From positions 1-36,207 of the forward strand of contig JAOAIM010000012.1 of NCBI GenBank assembly GCA_026414705.1: DNA of 36,207 nt, in the 5' to 3' direction. This DNA is from Verrucomicrobiia bacterium. GTDB lineage: Bacteria; Verrucomicrobiota; Verrucomicrobiia; Limisphaerales; JAOAIM01. Below the pieces are notes generated by a model that was given only the letters and a program-made list of their open reading frames with translations, was not told the origin of the DNA and searched no databases. The translations under genes were made by a program, and so were the position numbers. Shown here piece after piece: positions 24,642 to 32,464 of the stretch (positions are counted from its first letter, which is position 1; each line of letters opens with the position of its first letter).

Positions 24642-26528
24642 ATGGCGCTGCGGGAAACTGCGTCGCAACCGCCGTGGCTGCGGCCCGGCCACTTGGCCAC
24701 GCGCGTGCTGGCGTTTGTGCGTCGCAACTGGCGTCGCGCGCTGCGCTGGCGGGAGAAGTTCGAGTTGCGCGAGGAGGCGTTGCACCTGGCGCTGGCCGGG
24801 GGCGTGGGGGTGATCGGCGGCCTGGTCAACGTCGTTTATTTCTACGCGATCGAACACGTGAAGTTTTTCTTCCTGCGGCGTCCGGGCGACCCGGTGGAAA
24901 TCGCCGAAATGCTCGCGCCGTGGCAACGGGCGTTCATTCCGGCGCTGGGCGGGTTGGTGGCGGGTCTCGTGCTGCACTGGGGATTGCGGCTGGTGCCGCG
25001 CCAGGGACCAACCAACTTGCTGGAGGTGGTTGTGGCCGGTGACGGTCGCCTGCCGTTCCGCAGCGGACTGGTGCGCGTGCTCTCGTCCCTGGTGAGCATC
25101 GGCACGGGCGCCTCGATTGGACGCGAAGGCGGCATCACCCAACTGAGCGCCACCCTCGCGTCCAAGTGGGGCCAACTGGCCGGGTGGCCGCCGTATCGGT
25201 TGCGGTTGCTCGTCGGGTGCGGAGCCGCCTCAGGTCTGGCCGCCGCCTACAACGCGCCGATCGCGGGCGCGGTCTTCGCTGCATGGATCGTGCTGGGCAA
25301 CTTCTCAATGAACCTGTTCGCGCCGCTCGTGTTCGCCTCGGTGATCGCCACGATGGTGTCGCGGAGCTTTTTTGGCATCCGGTTGTTGTATGCGACGACG
25401 CCGTTTGAATTTACGAGCGTGGGGCAGTTGCCGTGGTTTGTGGTGCTGGGCGCGCTGGCCGGTGTGGCGGGCGCCGTGTTTTTGAAAATGCTGCGCTACG
25501 CGGAAGAACGTTTTCAGCGACTGCCCGGGCCGCTGTATTGGAAGCTGGCGCTGGGCGGGCTGATCGTCGGCTTGATTGCCATTGAGCATCCGGGTGTCTG
25601 GGGCAACGGCTACGTCGTCACAAACCGGATTTTGAACGAGGAATTTCTGGAGGCGGAATTCCCGCTGCTGTTTCTGGGCGGGTTGGTCTTGGGCAAACTG
25701 CTCGCCACCGTCGCCACCGTCGGCTCCGGTCACGTCGGCGGTGTGTTTACGCCGACGCTGTTCTTGGGGGCGGGATTCGGCGCGTGGTATGCCACGTCGT
25801 TGCACCGCCTGGGTCTGGCCGAGGGCCTGCCCACCAGCACCTTCGCACTGGTGGGCATGGGCAGTGTGCTGGCGGCCACGACCCGCTCGCCCTTGCTGGC
25901 GATGATCCTGGTGTTCGAAATCTCGCTCGACTACGCGCTCATGCCGCCGCTGATGCTGGGTTGCGCCATATCAGTGCTCCTGGCCCGTCAATTGCACCCG
26001 GATTCGATCTATTCCGAACCGTTGCGCCGACGCGGCCTCGAAGTGGCCGAGCGCGCGCCGTCGGGCGAGGCGATGGAACAAACCGTGGGCGACCGAATGC
26101 GCGCGCCCGTGCCGCCGGTGCGCGAGACCACGCCGTTCAAGGAACTGGTGGAACGCTTTCTCACCAGCCCCAACAACTTCCTGCCCGTCGTGGACGCGGA
26201 AAACCGCCTCATCGGTGTCGTAGCCCTGCACGACTTGAAGGAGCACCTGGGCCGGGGCGACGAACTCAACGCGGTGATCGCCTACGACGTGATGCGACCG
26301 CCGCCGCGGTGTGTGACACCCAACCAGACGTTGGTGGAAGTGCTGCCGGTGGTTCTGGAAAGCGAGCTGCGCAACATCCCGGTCGTGAACAGCTTCAAGG
26401 AAAACAGGCTCGTGGGCTCCCTCGCCCGTGCGGAGGTGCTCGGCCTGTTTGCCGAGGCGATCGCGGCCGGCACGCGCCCGACCGGTAAATGGGCAGGCGA
26501 ACCGCCCGAAAGCCCGTCCACGCGTTGA
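24642..26528 (+). CDS. ClC-type chloride channel/transporter with CBS domains
   Basis: A 628-residue polytopic protein of the ClC family with a C-terminal pair of CBS domains (about 480-610) that usually bind adenine nucleotides. Family blocks are present: G-T-G-A-S-I-G-R-E-G-G with the gating Glu162, then G-A-A-S-G-L-A-A-A-Y-N-A-P-I-A-G, V-G-S-G-H-V-G-G-V-F-T-P-T-L-F-L-G-A and G-M-G-S-V-L-A-A-T-T-R-S-P-L. After N-A-P-I-A-G-A-V-F the usual A-L-E is A-A-W (Trp215), so the acidic residue at the cytoplasmic proton-path position is missing, and the first selectivity motif reads G-D-G. ATG at 24642 is preferred to 24543, although either leaves a basic cytoplasmic N terminus. Confidence 0.92.
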   Translation: MALRETASQPPWLRPGHLATRVLAFVRRNWRRALRWREKFELREEALHLALAGGVGVIGGLVNVVYFYAIEHVKFFFLRRPGDPVEIAEMLAPWQRAFIPALGGLVAGLVLHWGLRLVPRQGPTNLLEVVVAGDGRLPFRSGLVRVLSSLVSIGTGASIGREGGITQLSATLASKWGQLAGWPPYRLRLLVGCGAASGLAAAYNAPIAGAVFAAWIVLGNFSMNLFAPLVFASVIATMVSRSFFGIRLLYATTPFEFTSVGQLPWFVVLGALAGVAGAVFLKMLRYAEERFQRLPGPLYWKLALGGLIVGLIAIEHPGVWGNGYVVTNRILNEEFLEAEFPLLFLGGLVLGKLLATVATVGSGHVGGVFTPTLFLGAGFGAWYATSLHRLGLAEGLPTSTFALVGMGSVLAATTRSPLLAMILVFEISLDYALMPPLMLGCAISVLLARQLHPDSIYSEPLRRRGLEVAERAPSGEAMEQTVGDRMRAPVPPVRETTPFKELVERFLTSPNNFLPVVDAENRLIGVVALHDLKEHLGRGDELNAVIAYDVMRPPPRCVTPNQTLVEVLPVVLESELRNIPVVNSFKENRLVGSLARAEVLGLFAEAIAAGTRPTGKWAGEPPESPSTR

Positions 26529-26880
26529 GAACAATGGAGCGCGGCGGGGAAAGAGCGTACCTACCACTGCCGGTCAAAACGGGTTGCGCGAGTGTCGCAG
26601 GGCCTCGTGTGCCGTTGGCGCGGGCGGCGGCCGGGCTGCCCTGGCAAACCGCACTCGCTCGCGCTACGGATGAAATCAGACTCAGGCCAAAAGTCGGCGC
26701 GCGCACGGCTCCTCTGCGGCGTGGGGATAAACACGCTTTCACGCTCCCCATGCTTTGCTGCCCCTCACAATTCGTGATGTTCCTGACGCTGCAGCGCTCC
26801 AGAAAGCTCGCCACGAGCTGCCCTGCCCCGCCGGCACACCCGCCGTTGAATTCCCCCGCCCTTCCGGCTACCGTGCCGGC
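26529..26880. other. Intergenic region between the ClC gene and mqnC
   Basis: No coding or RNA gene was recognised in these 352 bases. An in-frame ATG at 26755 could extend mqnC by 42 residues, but that extension is Pro/Ala-rich and outside the family alignment as I know it. No clear promoter or terminator is seen. Confidence 0.45.
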
Positions 26881-28002
26881 GTGATCCACGACGCGGCTTT
26901 GGATGACCTGTTGCAAAAGGTGTGGGACGGACATCGCATCAGTCCGGACGAGGCGTTGCGCCTGTATCACCTGCCTTTGGAGGAACTGGGCGCGCTGGCC
27001 CATCGGCGCCGCGAACTCGCCAAGGCCAGAGCTTACGATGGACGCGGCAACCAGATCGTCACCTACAACATTGACCGCAACATCAACTACACCAATGTCT
27101 GCAACGTTTATTGCAAATTTTGCGCGTTCTACCGCGTCGAAACCGACCCGGATGCCTACGTCATTTCCTTTGACGAACTCGACCGCAAGATTGAAGAAAC
27201 CCTCGCGCTCGGCGGCACCCAAATCCTCATGCAGGGTGGGCATCACCCCGGCCTGAGCAAGCAGTGGTATCTGGACCTGCTTGCGCACATCAAAGCCAGA
27301 TTCCCGCAGATCAACATCCACGGCTTCAGCCCGAGTGAATTCGTGCATTTCCGCGAGGTGTTCAACGAGCCGCTTGAAACCATCATCGCCGAGTTCAAGG
27401 CTGCCGGGCTCGGTTCGATTCCCGGTGGCGGCGCCGAAATCCTCGTGGACCGCGTCCGCAAACGCATCTCACCCCTCAAGGCCATGAGCGATGATTGGCT
27501 CGAGGTCATGGACACCGCGCATCGGCTGGGACTTTATTCGAGCGCGACGATGATGTTCGGTCACGTCGAAACCCTCCAGGATCGCATCGAGCATTTGGAA
27601 CGGCTGCGCCAGCAACAGGACAAGTCCCTGCGGCGTCAGGCTGCCGACCCGCGCGCCGGTTGCTTCACGGCGTTCATCTGCTGGACGTTTCAGGCCGAGA
27701 ACACGCGCTTGCGCGCGCCGACCGTCGGCGCCCACGACTACCTCCGCACCCAGGCCCTCGGGCGCATCTACCTGGACAATTTTGAAAACGTGCAAAGCTC
27801 CTGGGTCACGCAAGGCCCCGAAATCGGCCAGATCGCGCTCACATTCGGCGCCAACGACCTGGGCAGCATCATGATCGAAGAAAACGTCGTCTCCCAGGCC
27901 GGCACCACCTTCCGCATGACCGTCGCGGACATGCACCGGCTCATTCGCGACCTCGGCTACGAACCCCGCCAGCGCGACAACTGGTATCGCCTCGTCAATT
28001 GA
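26881..28002 (+). CDS. mqnC: Cyclic dehypoxanthinyl futalosine synthase
   Basis: Radical SAM enzyme of the futalosine pathway that converts dehypoxanthine futalosine to its cyclic form on the way to menaquinone. The cluster-binding C-x3-C-x2-C is Cys74, Cys78 and Cys81 in T-N-V-C-N-V-Y-C-K-F-C-A-F-Y-R. Other MqnC-type blocks are I-L-M-Q-G-G-H-H-P, G-F-S-P-S-E, S-I-P-G-G-G-A-E-I-L, S-S-A-T-M-M-F-G-H-V-E and A-N-D-L-G-S-I-M-I-E-E-N-V-V. The paralog MqnE shares the fold, but the R-N-I-N-Y-T-N-V-C start and Q-G-G-H-H favour MqnC. GTG at 26881 gives a 373-residue protein of normal size. No other mqn gene is in the window. Confidence 0.92.
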   Translation: MIHDAALDDLLQKVWDGHRISPDEALRLYHLPLEELGALAHRRRELAKARAYDGRGNQIVTYNIDRNINYTNVCNVYCKFCAFYRVETDPDAYVISFDELDRKIEETLALGGTQILMQGGHHPGLSKQWYLDLLAHIKARFPQINIHGFSPSEFVHFREVFNEPLETIIAEFKAAGLGSIPGGGAEILVDRVRKRISPLKAMSDDWLEVMDTAHRLGLYSSATMMFGHVETLQDRIEHLERLRQQQDKSLRRQAADPRAGCFTAFICWTFQAENTRLRAPTVGAHDYLRTQALGRIYLDNFENVQSSWVTQGPEIGQIALTFGANDLGSIMIEENVVSQAGTTFRMTVADMHRLIRDLGYEPRQRDNWYRLVN

Positions 28003-28132
28003 TCCGGCTGCCCCGCTGGACTTCAGTCCGCCGCCGCATCGTCGTGAACATCCATCACCGCGGCGCACGGCGGAGGTTATTCACGCGCGCAATACGCAGC
28101 GTCGGTGGTCGAAGTCTGAAACCGGACGGGTG

Positions 28133-28157
28133 GCACCTCCGGTGCGGCCTCAAGGCC
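28133..28157. repeat. Tandem small stem-loops between mqnC and the DUF554 gene
   Basis: Two perfect hairpins stand back to back: GCACC-TCC-GGTGC (28133-28145) and GGCCT-CA-AGGCC (28146-28157). A third, GGACT-TC-AGTCC, lies at 28018-28029. They resemble the elements at 21939-22032 in having C/G-rich stems with TCA-type loops. Confidence 0.45.
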
Positions 28158-28223
28158 TGGCGCAACTTCTCAAGACCGGCGTTTTGACTTTTGGAAAAGC
28201 GACGCTCGTGGTTGAGTCGGGGT

Positions 28224-28946
28224 GTGACGGGCGCGATTCTCAACGCGGCGGGCATCGTCATTGGCGGGTTGATCGGCCTGGCGTGGCGCACGCCCCTCGC
28301 ACCGCAAACCCAGGCGTTTTTCAAGCTCGCGATCGGCCTGCTGACGATGTTTTTCGGTCTCCGGCTGGCGTGGTCGGGCTTGAGCGGCGACGTGCTGCAT
28401 GTGTTCAAACAAATCGGCATCGCGCTGCTGGCGATTGTCGTGGGCAACCTGCTGGGCCAGTTGCTCGGCTTTCAGCGCACGTCGAATCGCCTCGGCCAAT
28501 ACGCGCGCCAACTGATGGAATCCGCGCGGCCGGGCGAACCGCAGCGGTTTCACTACGGGCTGACGGCGTGCTCGATTCTGTTTTGCGCCGCGCCGCTGGG
28601 GTGGATTGGCGCGGTGACCGACGGGCTGGTGGACGATTACCATCCGCTGGCGGTCAAGGCGCTCATGGACGGCCTGGCGATGATGGGCTTTGTGACGATG
28701 TTCGGCTGGGGCGCGACGCTGGCGGCGCTGCCGGTGTTTCTGCTGCAAGGCACGATCACCCTGGCGTGCGATGTGTGGGCCGGCCCGTGGTTGCGCGAGC
28801 TGGGCCTGGTGCAATCGGTCAGCCTCGTGGCCGGTCTGATCATTTGCGCGGTGGGCCTGGTGATTTTTGAGATTCGTCGAGTCGAGCTGGCGGACTTTTT
28901 GCCCGCACTGGCCGTTGCGCCGCTGCTCACGTGGTGGTGGCGATAA
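28224..28946 (+). CDS. DUF554 family membrane protein
   Basis: A 240-residue polytopic membrane protein with about seven hydrophobic segments. The start G-A-I-L-N-A-A-G-I-V-I-G-G-L-I-G-L and the middle block L-T-A-C-S-I-L-F-C-A-A-P-L-G-W-I-G-A-V-T-D-G are characteristic of DUF554 (YqgA/YdfK family), followed by K-A-L-M-D-G-L-A-M-M-G-F. The function is unknown; a transport role is often assumed. GTG at 28224 places the first residue directly at the conserved start; a TTG at 28191 would add eleven mostly basic residues. Confidence 0.85.
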   Translation: MTGAILNAAGIVIGGLIGLAWRTPLAPQTQAFFKLAIGLLTMFFGLRLAWSGLSGDVLHVFKQIGIALLAIVVGNLLGQLLGFQRTSNRLGQYARQLMESARPGEPQRFHYGLTACSILFCAAPLGWIGAVTDGLVDDYHPLAVKALMDGLAMMGFVTMFGWGATLAALPVFLLQGTITLACDVWAGPWLRELGLVQSVSLVAGLIICAVGLVIFEIRRVELADFLPALAVAPLLTWWWR

Positions 28947-29032
28947 GGGCCGGATTGGGGTGTTTCCCGAAGGCAAAATCAGGACACAACCAACTTCCCG
29001 CCCGAGGACGGTCAGCGCTATCTTCGTGGCGG

Positions 29033-29224
29033 ATGAAATTCAGCGAGTTGGTCCGGCTGCTTGAAGCCCATGGCTTCCGCCTGGTCAAACAGAAAGGCTC
29101 AGTTCGTTACTACATGAAAGCTGGTCATCCCCGGCTGATTCGCGTAGATTTTCACGGCGCGAAAGAAGTGCCCACCGGCACGTGTCACGCGATTTTGAAG
29201 GCCGCGGGACTGAAGGCGAAATGA
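29033..29224 (+). CDS. HicA-like toxin, variant active site
   Basis: A 63-residue protein with the HicA double-stranded RNA-binding-like fold: M-K-F-S-E-L-V-R-L-L-E-A-H-G-F then K-Q-K-G-S, I-R-V-D-F-H-G-A-K-E-V-P-T-G-T and A-I-L-K-A-A-G-L. HicA toxins are translation-independent mRNA ribonucleases using a histidine in the G-S-H motif. Here the motif is G-S-V (Val24), so the usual catalytic residue is absent; His41 or His52 might substitute, or the protein may be inactive. The downstream HicB-like partner begins four bases after the stop. ATG at 29033 gives the family N terminus; an upstream in-frame start at 28931 adds an unrelated leader. Confidence 0.8.
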   Translation: MKFSELVRLLEAHGFRLVKQKGSVRYYMKAGHPRLIRVDFHGAKEVPTGTCHAILKAAGLKAK

Positions 29225-29228
29225 CGTT

Positions 29229-29480
29229 ATGGTGGAGTTGCCATACTCTCTGGTGATTGAAGCGACCGAAGACCCCGACTTCTTCGGCTTTTTCTCGCCG
29301 GACCTCGAAGGTTTCACCGGCGTGGGCCATTCGATTGAGGATTGCATTTATCGGGCGCGGTGGGGCATGGAAGACCACGTGCGGACGCTCCGCGAACACG
29401 GGTTGCCCGTGCCGCCAAGGAATCCTGAACCGACGATCGTGATTCGCAACGAGCGCAAGGGCGAGTTGACAGCGGCCTGA
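29229..29480 (+). CDS. HicB-like antitoxin
   Basis: An 83-residue protein with the HicB partial RNase-H-like fold: Y-S-L-V-I-E-A-T, F-F-S-P-D-L-E-G-F-T-G-V-G, S-I-E-D-C-I-Y-R-A and L-R-E-H-G-L-P-V-P. It ends soon after that domain and lacks the C-terminal helix-turn-helix or ribbon-helix-helix DNA-binding domain of many HicB proteins, so autoregulation through this protein is doubtful. It follows the HicA-like gene by four bases, consistent with a co-expressed toxin-antitoxin pair, and converges with mrp (17-base gap). Confidence 0.8.
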   Translation: MVELPYSLVIEATEDPDFFGFFSPDLEGFTGVGHSIEDCIYRARWGMEDHVRTLREHGLPVPPRNPEPTIVIRNERKGELTAA

Positions 29481-29497
29481 ACACAGCCGCGCGCGCT

Positions 29498-30556
29498 TCA
29501 CCCGCTTGACACCAGCCTGGCTCGGAGCGCCTCGGCGATTTGCAGAAACACCTGCCCCTGCGGTTGGTCCGGTGCGGCCACAACAATCGGCACACCGCGG
29601 TCGCCCGCCTCGCGGATTTCCGTGTAAATGGGGATTTCCCCCAGGAAGGGCAAATTTTGTCGCTCCGCCTCGGCGCGTCCGCCCCCGTGACCGAAAATTT
29701 CAATCCGCTGGCCGTTGGGCGCGGTGAAATAGCTCATGTTCTCGATGATGCCCAAGATCGGAACGTTGACCTTCTCGAACATGGCGATGCCCTTGCGCAC
29801 CACGCCCAGCGACGCTTCCTGCGGGGTGGTGACAATCACACCACCATCCAGCGGCACCGTCTGGCAGAGCGTCAATTGCGCATCGCCCGTGCCCGGCGGC
29901 AGGTCCACCAGCAGAAAATCCAGTTCGCCCCAGTCCGTCACCGTGATGAACTGCTGGATGGTGCGCTGGATCATCGGCCCGCGCCAGATCACCGGTTGAT
30001 CGTCATCGAGCAAAAATCCGATGCTCATGAGTTTGACGCCGTGGCTCGAAGGCGGCACGAGCTTCTCGTCCTCGCTCAAGCCGGGCCGCTGGCGAATGCC
30101 CATCATCAGCGGAATGGTCGGCCCGTAGATGTCGCAGTCCAACAATCCCACGCGCGCACCCAGATGTCGCAGACCGCAGGCGAGGTTGACCGACACGGTG
30201 GACTTACCCACGCCACCCTTGCCGCTGGCGATCGCGACGATGCGCCGGATGCCGGGCACGCGCGCCTGAAACGCCCAGGGGCTCTGCGCCACGCCGCCCG
30301 GCCCGGCCGACGGCTGCCGGACCTCAACAAACACGTGCTCGACGCCGGGCAACGATTTCAAGACCCGTTCGCTCTCGGCCTTGATCTGTTGCGCCGCCTG
30401 GGTGTTGCTCGACGAAAGCTCCATGAGCACGCTCACTGCGCCGTTGGCGGTGTGGACCTCTTTGACCAGCCCAAACGACACAATGTCGCGCGAATAGCCG
30501 GGATACTTCACGGCCTTGAGCGCAGTTTTGATCTCTTCCGCTGTCGGGGTGCTCAT
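29498..30556 (-). CDS. Mrp/ApbC-family P-loop ATPase, iron-sulfur carrier type
   Basis: A 352-residue protein that in this family carries and transfers Fe-S clusters. An N-terminal MIP18/DUF59-like domain (about 4-80, V-K-Y-P-G-Y-S-R-D-I-V-S) precedes the ATPase domain with the deviant Walker A S-G-K-G-G-V-G-K-S-T (111-120, Lys113 and Lys118), D-C-D-I-Y-G-P-T-I-P and L-L-V-D-L-P-P-G-T-G-D. After I-E-N-M-S-Y-F the usual C-P-x-C cluster ligands are replaced by T-A-P-N-G, then I-F-G-H-G-G-G resumes. Family members lacking these cysteines exist, so the cluster-binding role is less certain here. ATG at 30556 fits the family; a longer frame to 31021 has a non-homologous leader. Confidence 0.92.
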   Translation of the reverse strand: MSTPTAEEIKTALKAVKYPGYSRDIVSFGLVKEVHTANGAVSVLMELSSSNTQAAQQIKAESERVLKSLPGVEHVFVEVRQPSAGPGGVAQSPWAFQARVPGIRRIVAIASGKGGVGKSTVSVNLACGLRHLGARVGLLDCDIYGPTIPLMMGIRQRPGLSEDEKLVPPSSHGVKLMSIGFLLDDDQPVIWRGPMIQRTIQQFITVTDWGELDFLLVDLPPGTGDAQLTLCQTVPLDGGVIVTTPQEASLGVVRKGIAMFEKVNVPILGIIENMSYFTAPNGQRIEIFGHGGGRAEAERQNLPFLGEIPIYTEIREAGDRGVPIVVAAPDQPQGQVFLQIAEALRARLVSSG

Positions 30557-30969
30557 GAGCCAAACCAAGTTGCCCGTCGGCTCAAAGAACGCAAGCGCGC
30601 GCCACGCCGCACGGTGAGCCGCAGGTTCATGAAGGCGCAGGCGGCAGCCGACAAAAGCGCCGAAAGGGTCGGTCGCCCCCCGCAAACCGATGTTTTGTTT
30701 TCGCTTTCGCAGCGCCGGGGTTTGCCCACATGCTCCCGCCGTGCCCTTTTTGATGACCCGGCTAAACACTGCCAGGCGCACCGGCCCGGCCGGGCCGAAC
30801 GCCAGCGTTCTGTCGCGCCGTTGCGGGCCGTTTCTCCGCGCCGGGTCAGGAACGGCATCGAAAATGACGCGGTCCCTTGAACCGCAAGCGTGCGCGCGGC
30901 CCGCGCGCCCGGACACGGGCGCACCGGCCGGTGACGGCAAGGCGTTGACTTCCGCCCCATTTGCTTCGG
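30557..30969. other. Divergent intergenic region between mrp and phoH
   Basis: This 413-base gap must hold the promoters of both flanking genes. A TTGACT box at 30943-30948 lies too close to the PhoH start to serve it conventionally. No RNA gene or repeat was recognised. Confidence 0.4.
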
Positions 30970-32280
30970 ATGAAAAATTACGTTCTCGACACGAACGTGC
31001 TGTTGCACGACCCGCACTCACTGTTGAGCTTTGACGACAACACGGTGCTCATCCCCATCGAGGTCATCGAGGAGATTGACCGGTTCAAGCGCGAGTCCAC
31101 CGAACTGGGGCAGAACGCCCGGACGGTCTCCCGAATGCTCGACGGCTACCGGGCGCAAGGTCGCTTGAGCGAGGGGGTGCCGCTGCCCAACGGCGGACGG
31201 TTGCGCGTGCTCGTGCCACCGCGGCCCGGTCGCAACGGAAACGGCCGTGCCAAAAATCAATCCGTGGACGACCGCATTCTGGCGCTGTGCCTGCACGTGC
31301 AAAAGCGCGAGCCCAAACGCCGCACCATCCTGGTCAGCAAGGACATCAACTTGCGCATCAAGGCCGATGCGCTCGGCCTTCCCGCCGAGGATTACGAGTC
31401 GGATCGCGTCAACCTCCAGGACCTCTATACGGGCATGATCGAGTTGCGCGTCAGCCCGCAGGCGCTGGCGAGCTTCCGCGCCAACAGCGAACTGGAACTG
31501 CCCGATGGCCGCCAATACTTCCCCAACGAGTATTGCACGCTGGTTGACGAAACGAATCCCAAGCGCACCGCGCTCTCGAAGGTGGACCTCACGGGCCGGA
31601 AACTGGTGCCGATCATTGACACCCGTGAGGGTGTCTGGGGCATCAAACCCCGCAATCGCGAGCAACATTACGCTTTCGACGCGCTTTTGGACGACCGCAT
31701 CAAACTGGTCACGCTCATGGGCAAGGCGGGCACGGGTAAAACGCTGCTCGCGATGGCCGCCGGCCTCAAACGCACGGTGCTGGACCGCGAATTCCGCCGG
31801 CTCGTTGTCGCGCGCCCGACCATTTCGATGGGCAAGGAACTGGGTTTCCTGCCGGGCACGCTCGAGGAAAAACTCGCCCCCTGGATGCAGCCGATTCACG
31901 ACGCGCTGGAGATGCTCAGCGACCTGAACATGGGCCACGAACACCGCCGCAGCGCCGACCTGTTGCGCTCGGGCCTGATTGTCGTGGAGGCGCTCAGCTA
32001 CATTCGCGGCCGCAGCATCGCCAACCAGTTCATGATCATTGACGAGGCCCAAAACCTCACCCCGCTCGAGGTCAAAACCATCATCACCCGCGTCGGCCAC
32101 GGCACGAAAATCGTCTTCACCGGTGATCCCTACCAGATTGACAACCCTTACGTGGACTCGTCCTCGAACGGATTCAATCACGTCGTGAGCCGTTTCCGGG
32201 ATCAGCCGCTGGCCGCGCACGTGGAACTGCAAAAAGGTGAACGTTCCGAACTGGCCGAACTGGCCGCGAACATCTTGTAA
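30970..32280 (+). CDS. PIN-domain/PhoH-family ATPase
   Basis: A 436-residue fusion of an N-terminal PIN ribonuclease domain with a PhoH ATPase/helicase-like domain (PhoH2 architecture). PIN residues include Y-V-L-D-T-N-V-L at 4-11, E-V-I-E-E-I-D-R near 40, D-D-R-I-L-A-L and L-V-S-K-D-I-N-L-R-I. The P-loop is G-K-A-G-T-G-K-T (251-258, Lys257), and Walker B is I-I-D-E-A-Q-N with Asp358/Glu359, followed by the typical T-G-D-P-Y-Q-I-D and S-S-S-N-G. Biochemically characterised PhoH2 proteins unwind and cleave RNA. ATG at 30970 is the family start. Confidence 0.92.
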   Translation: MKNYVLDTNVLLHDPHSLLSFDDNTVLIPIEVIEEIDRFKRESTELGQNARTVSRMLDGYRAQGRLSEGVPLPNGGRLRVLVPPRPGRNGNGRAKNQSVDDRILALCLHVQKREPKRRTILVSKDINLRIKADALGLPAEDYESDRVNLQDLYTGMIELRVSPQALASFRANSELELPDGRQYFPNEYCTLVDETNPKRTALSKVDLTGRKLVPIIDTREGVWGIKPRNREQHYAFDALLDDRIKLVTLMGKAGTGKTLLAMAAGLKRTVLDREFRRLVVARPTISMGKELGFLPGTLEEKLAPWMQPIHDALEMLSDLNMGHEHRRSADLLRSGLIVVEALSYIRGRSIANQFMIIDEAQNLTPLEVKTIITRVGHGTKIVFTGDPYQIDNPYVDSSSNGFNHVVSRFRDQPLAAHVELQKGERSELAELAANIL

Positions 32281-32331
32281 ACCGTGGGGAAACAGAGCGA
32301 GCGGCACTCGAAGTGCGGGCGGGCGTGAAAT

Positions 32332-32406
32332 TGGAGGCGAGGGTCGGAATCGAACCGACGAATGGGGCTTTTGCAGAGCCCTGCCTTACCACTTGGCTAC
32401 CCCGCC
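32332..32406 (-). tRNA. tRNA-Cys (GCA)
   Basis: The minus strand folds into a complete cloverleaf. The acceptor stem GGCGGGG pairs with CCTCGCC (one G-U), the anticodon stem GGGCT/AGCCC encloses the loop CTGCAAA with anticodon GCA, the T arm contains GGTTCGAATCC, and the 3' CCA is encoded. The discriminator base is U73, a strong identity element of tRNA-Cys. Confidence 0.97.
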
Positions 32407-32464
32407 ACCGACGCTTTCAGATTAATCCGACGCCGGGCGCGCGCAAGCCCGCTTTCGCCGCCCC

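Noticed and set aside
24251-25042. A plus-strand 263-codon frame over the start of the ClC gene
   Set aside because: It overlaps the ClC gene in another frame and shows low-complexity Arg/Gly/Ala text without family motifs.
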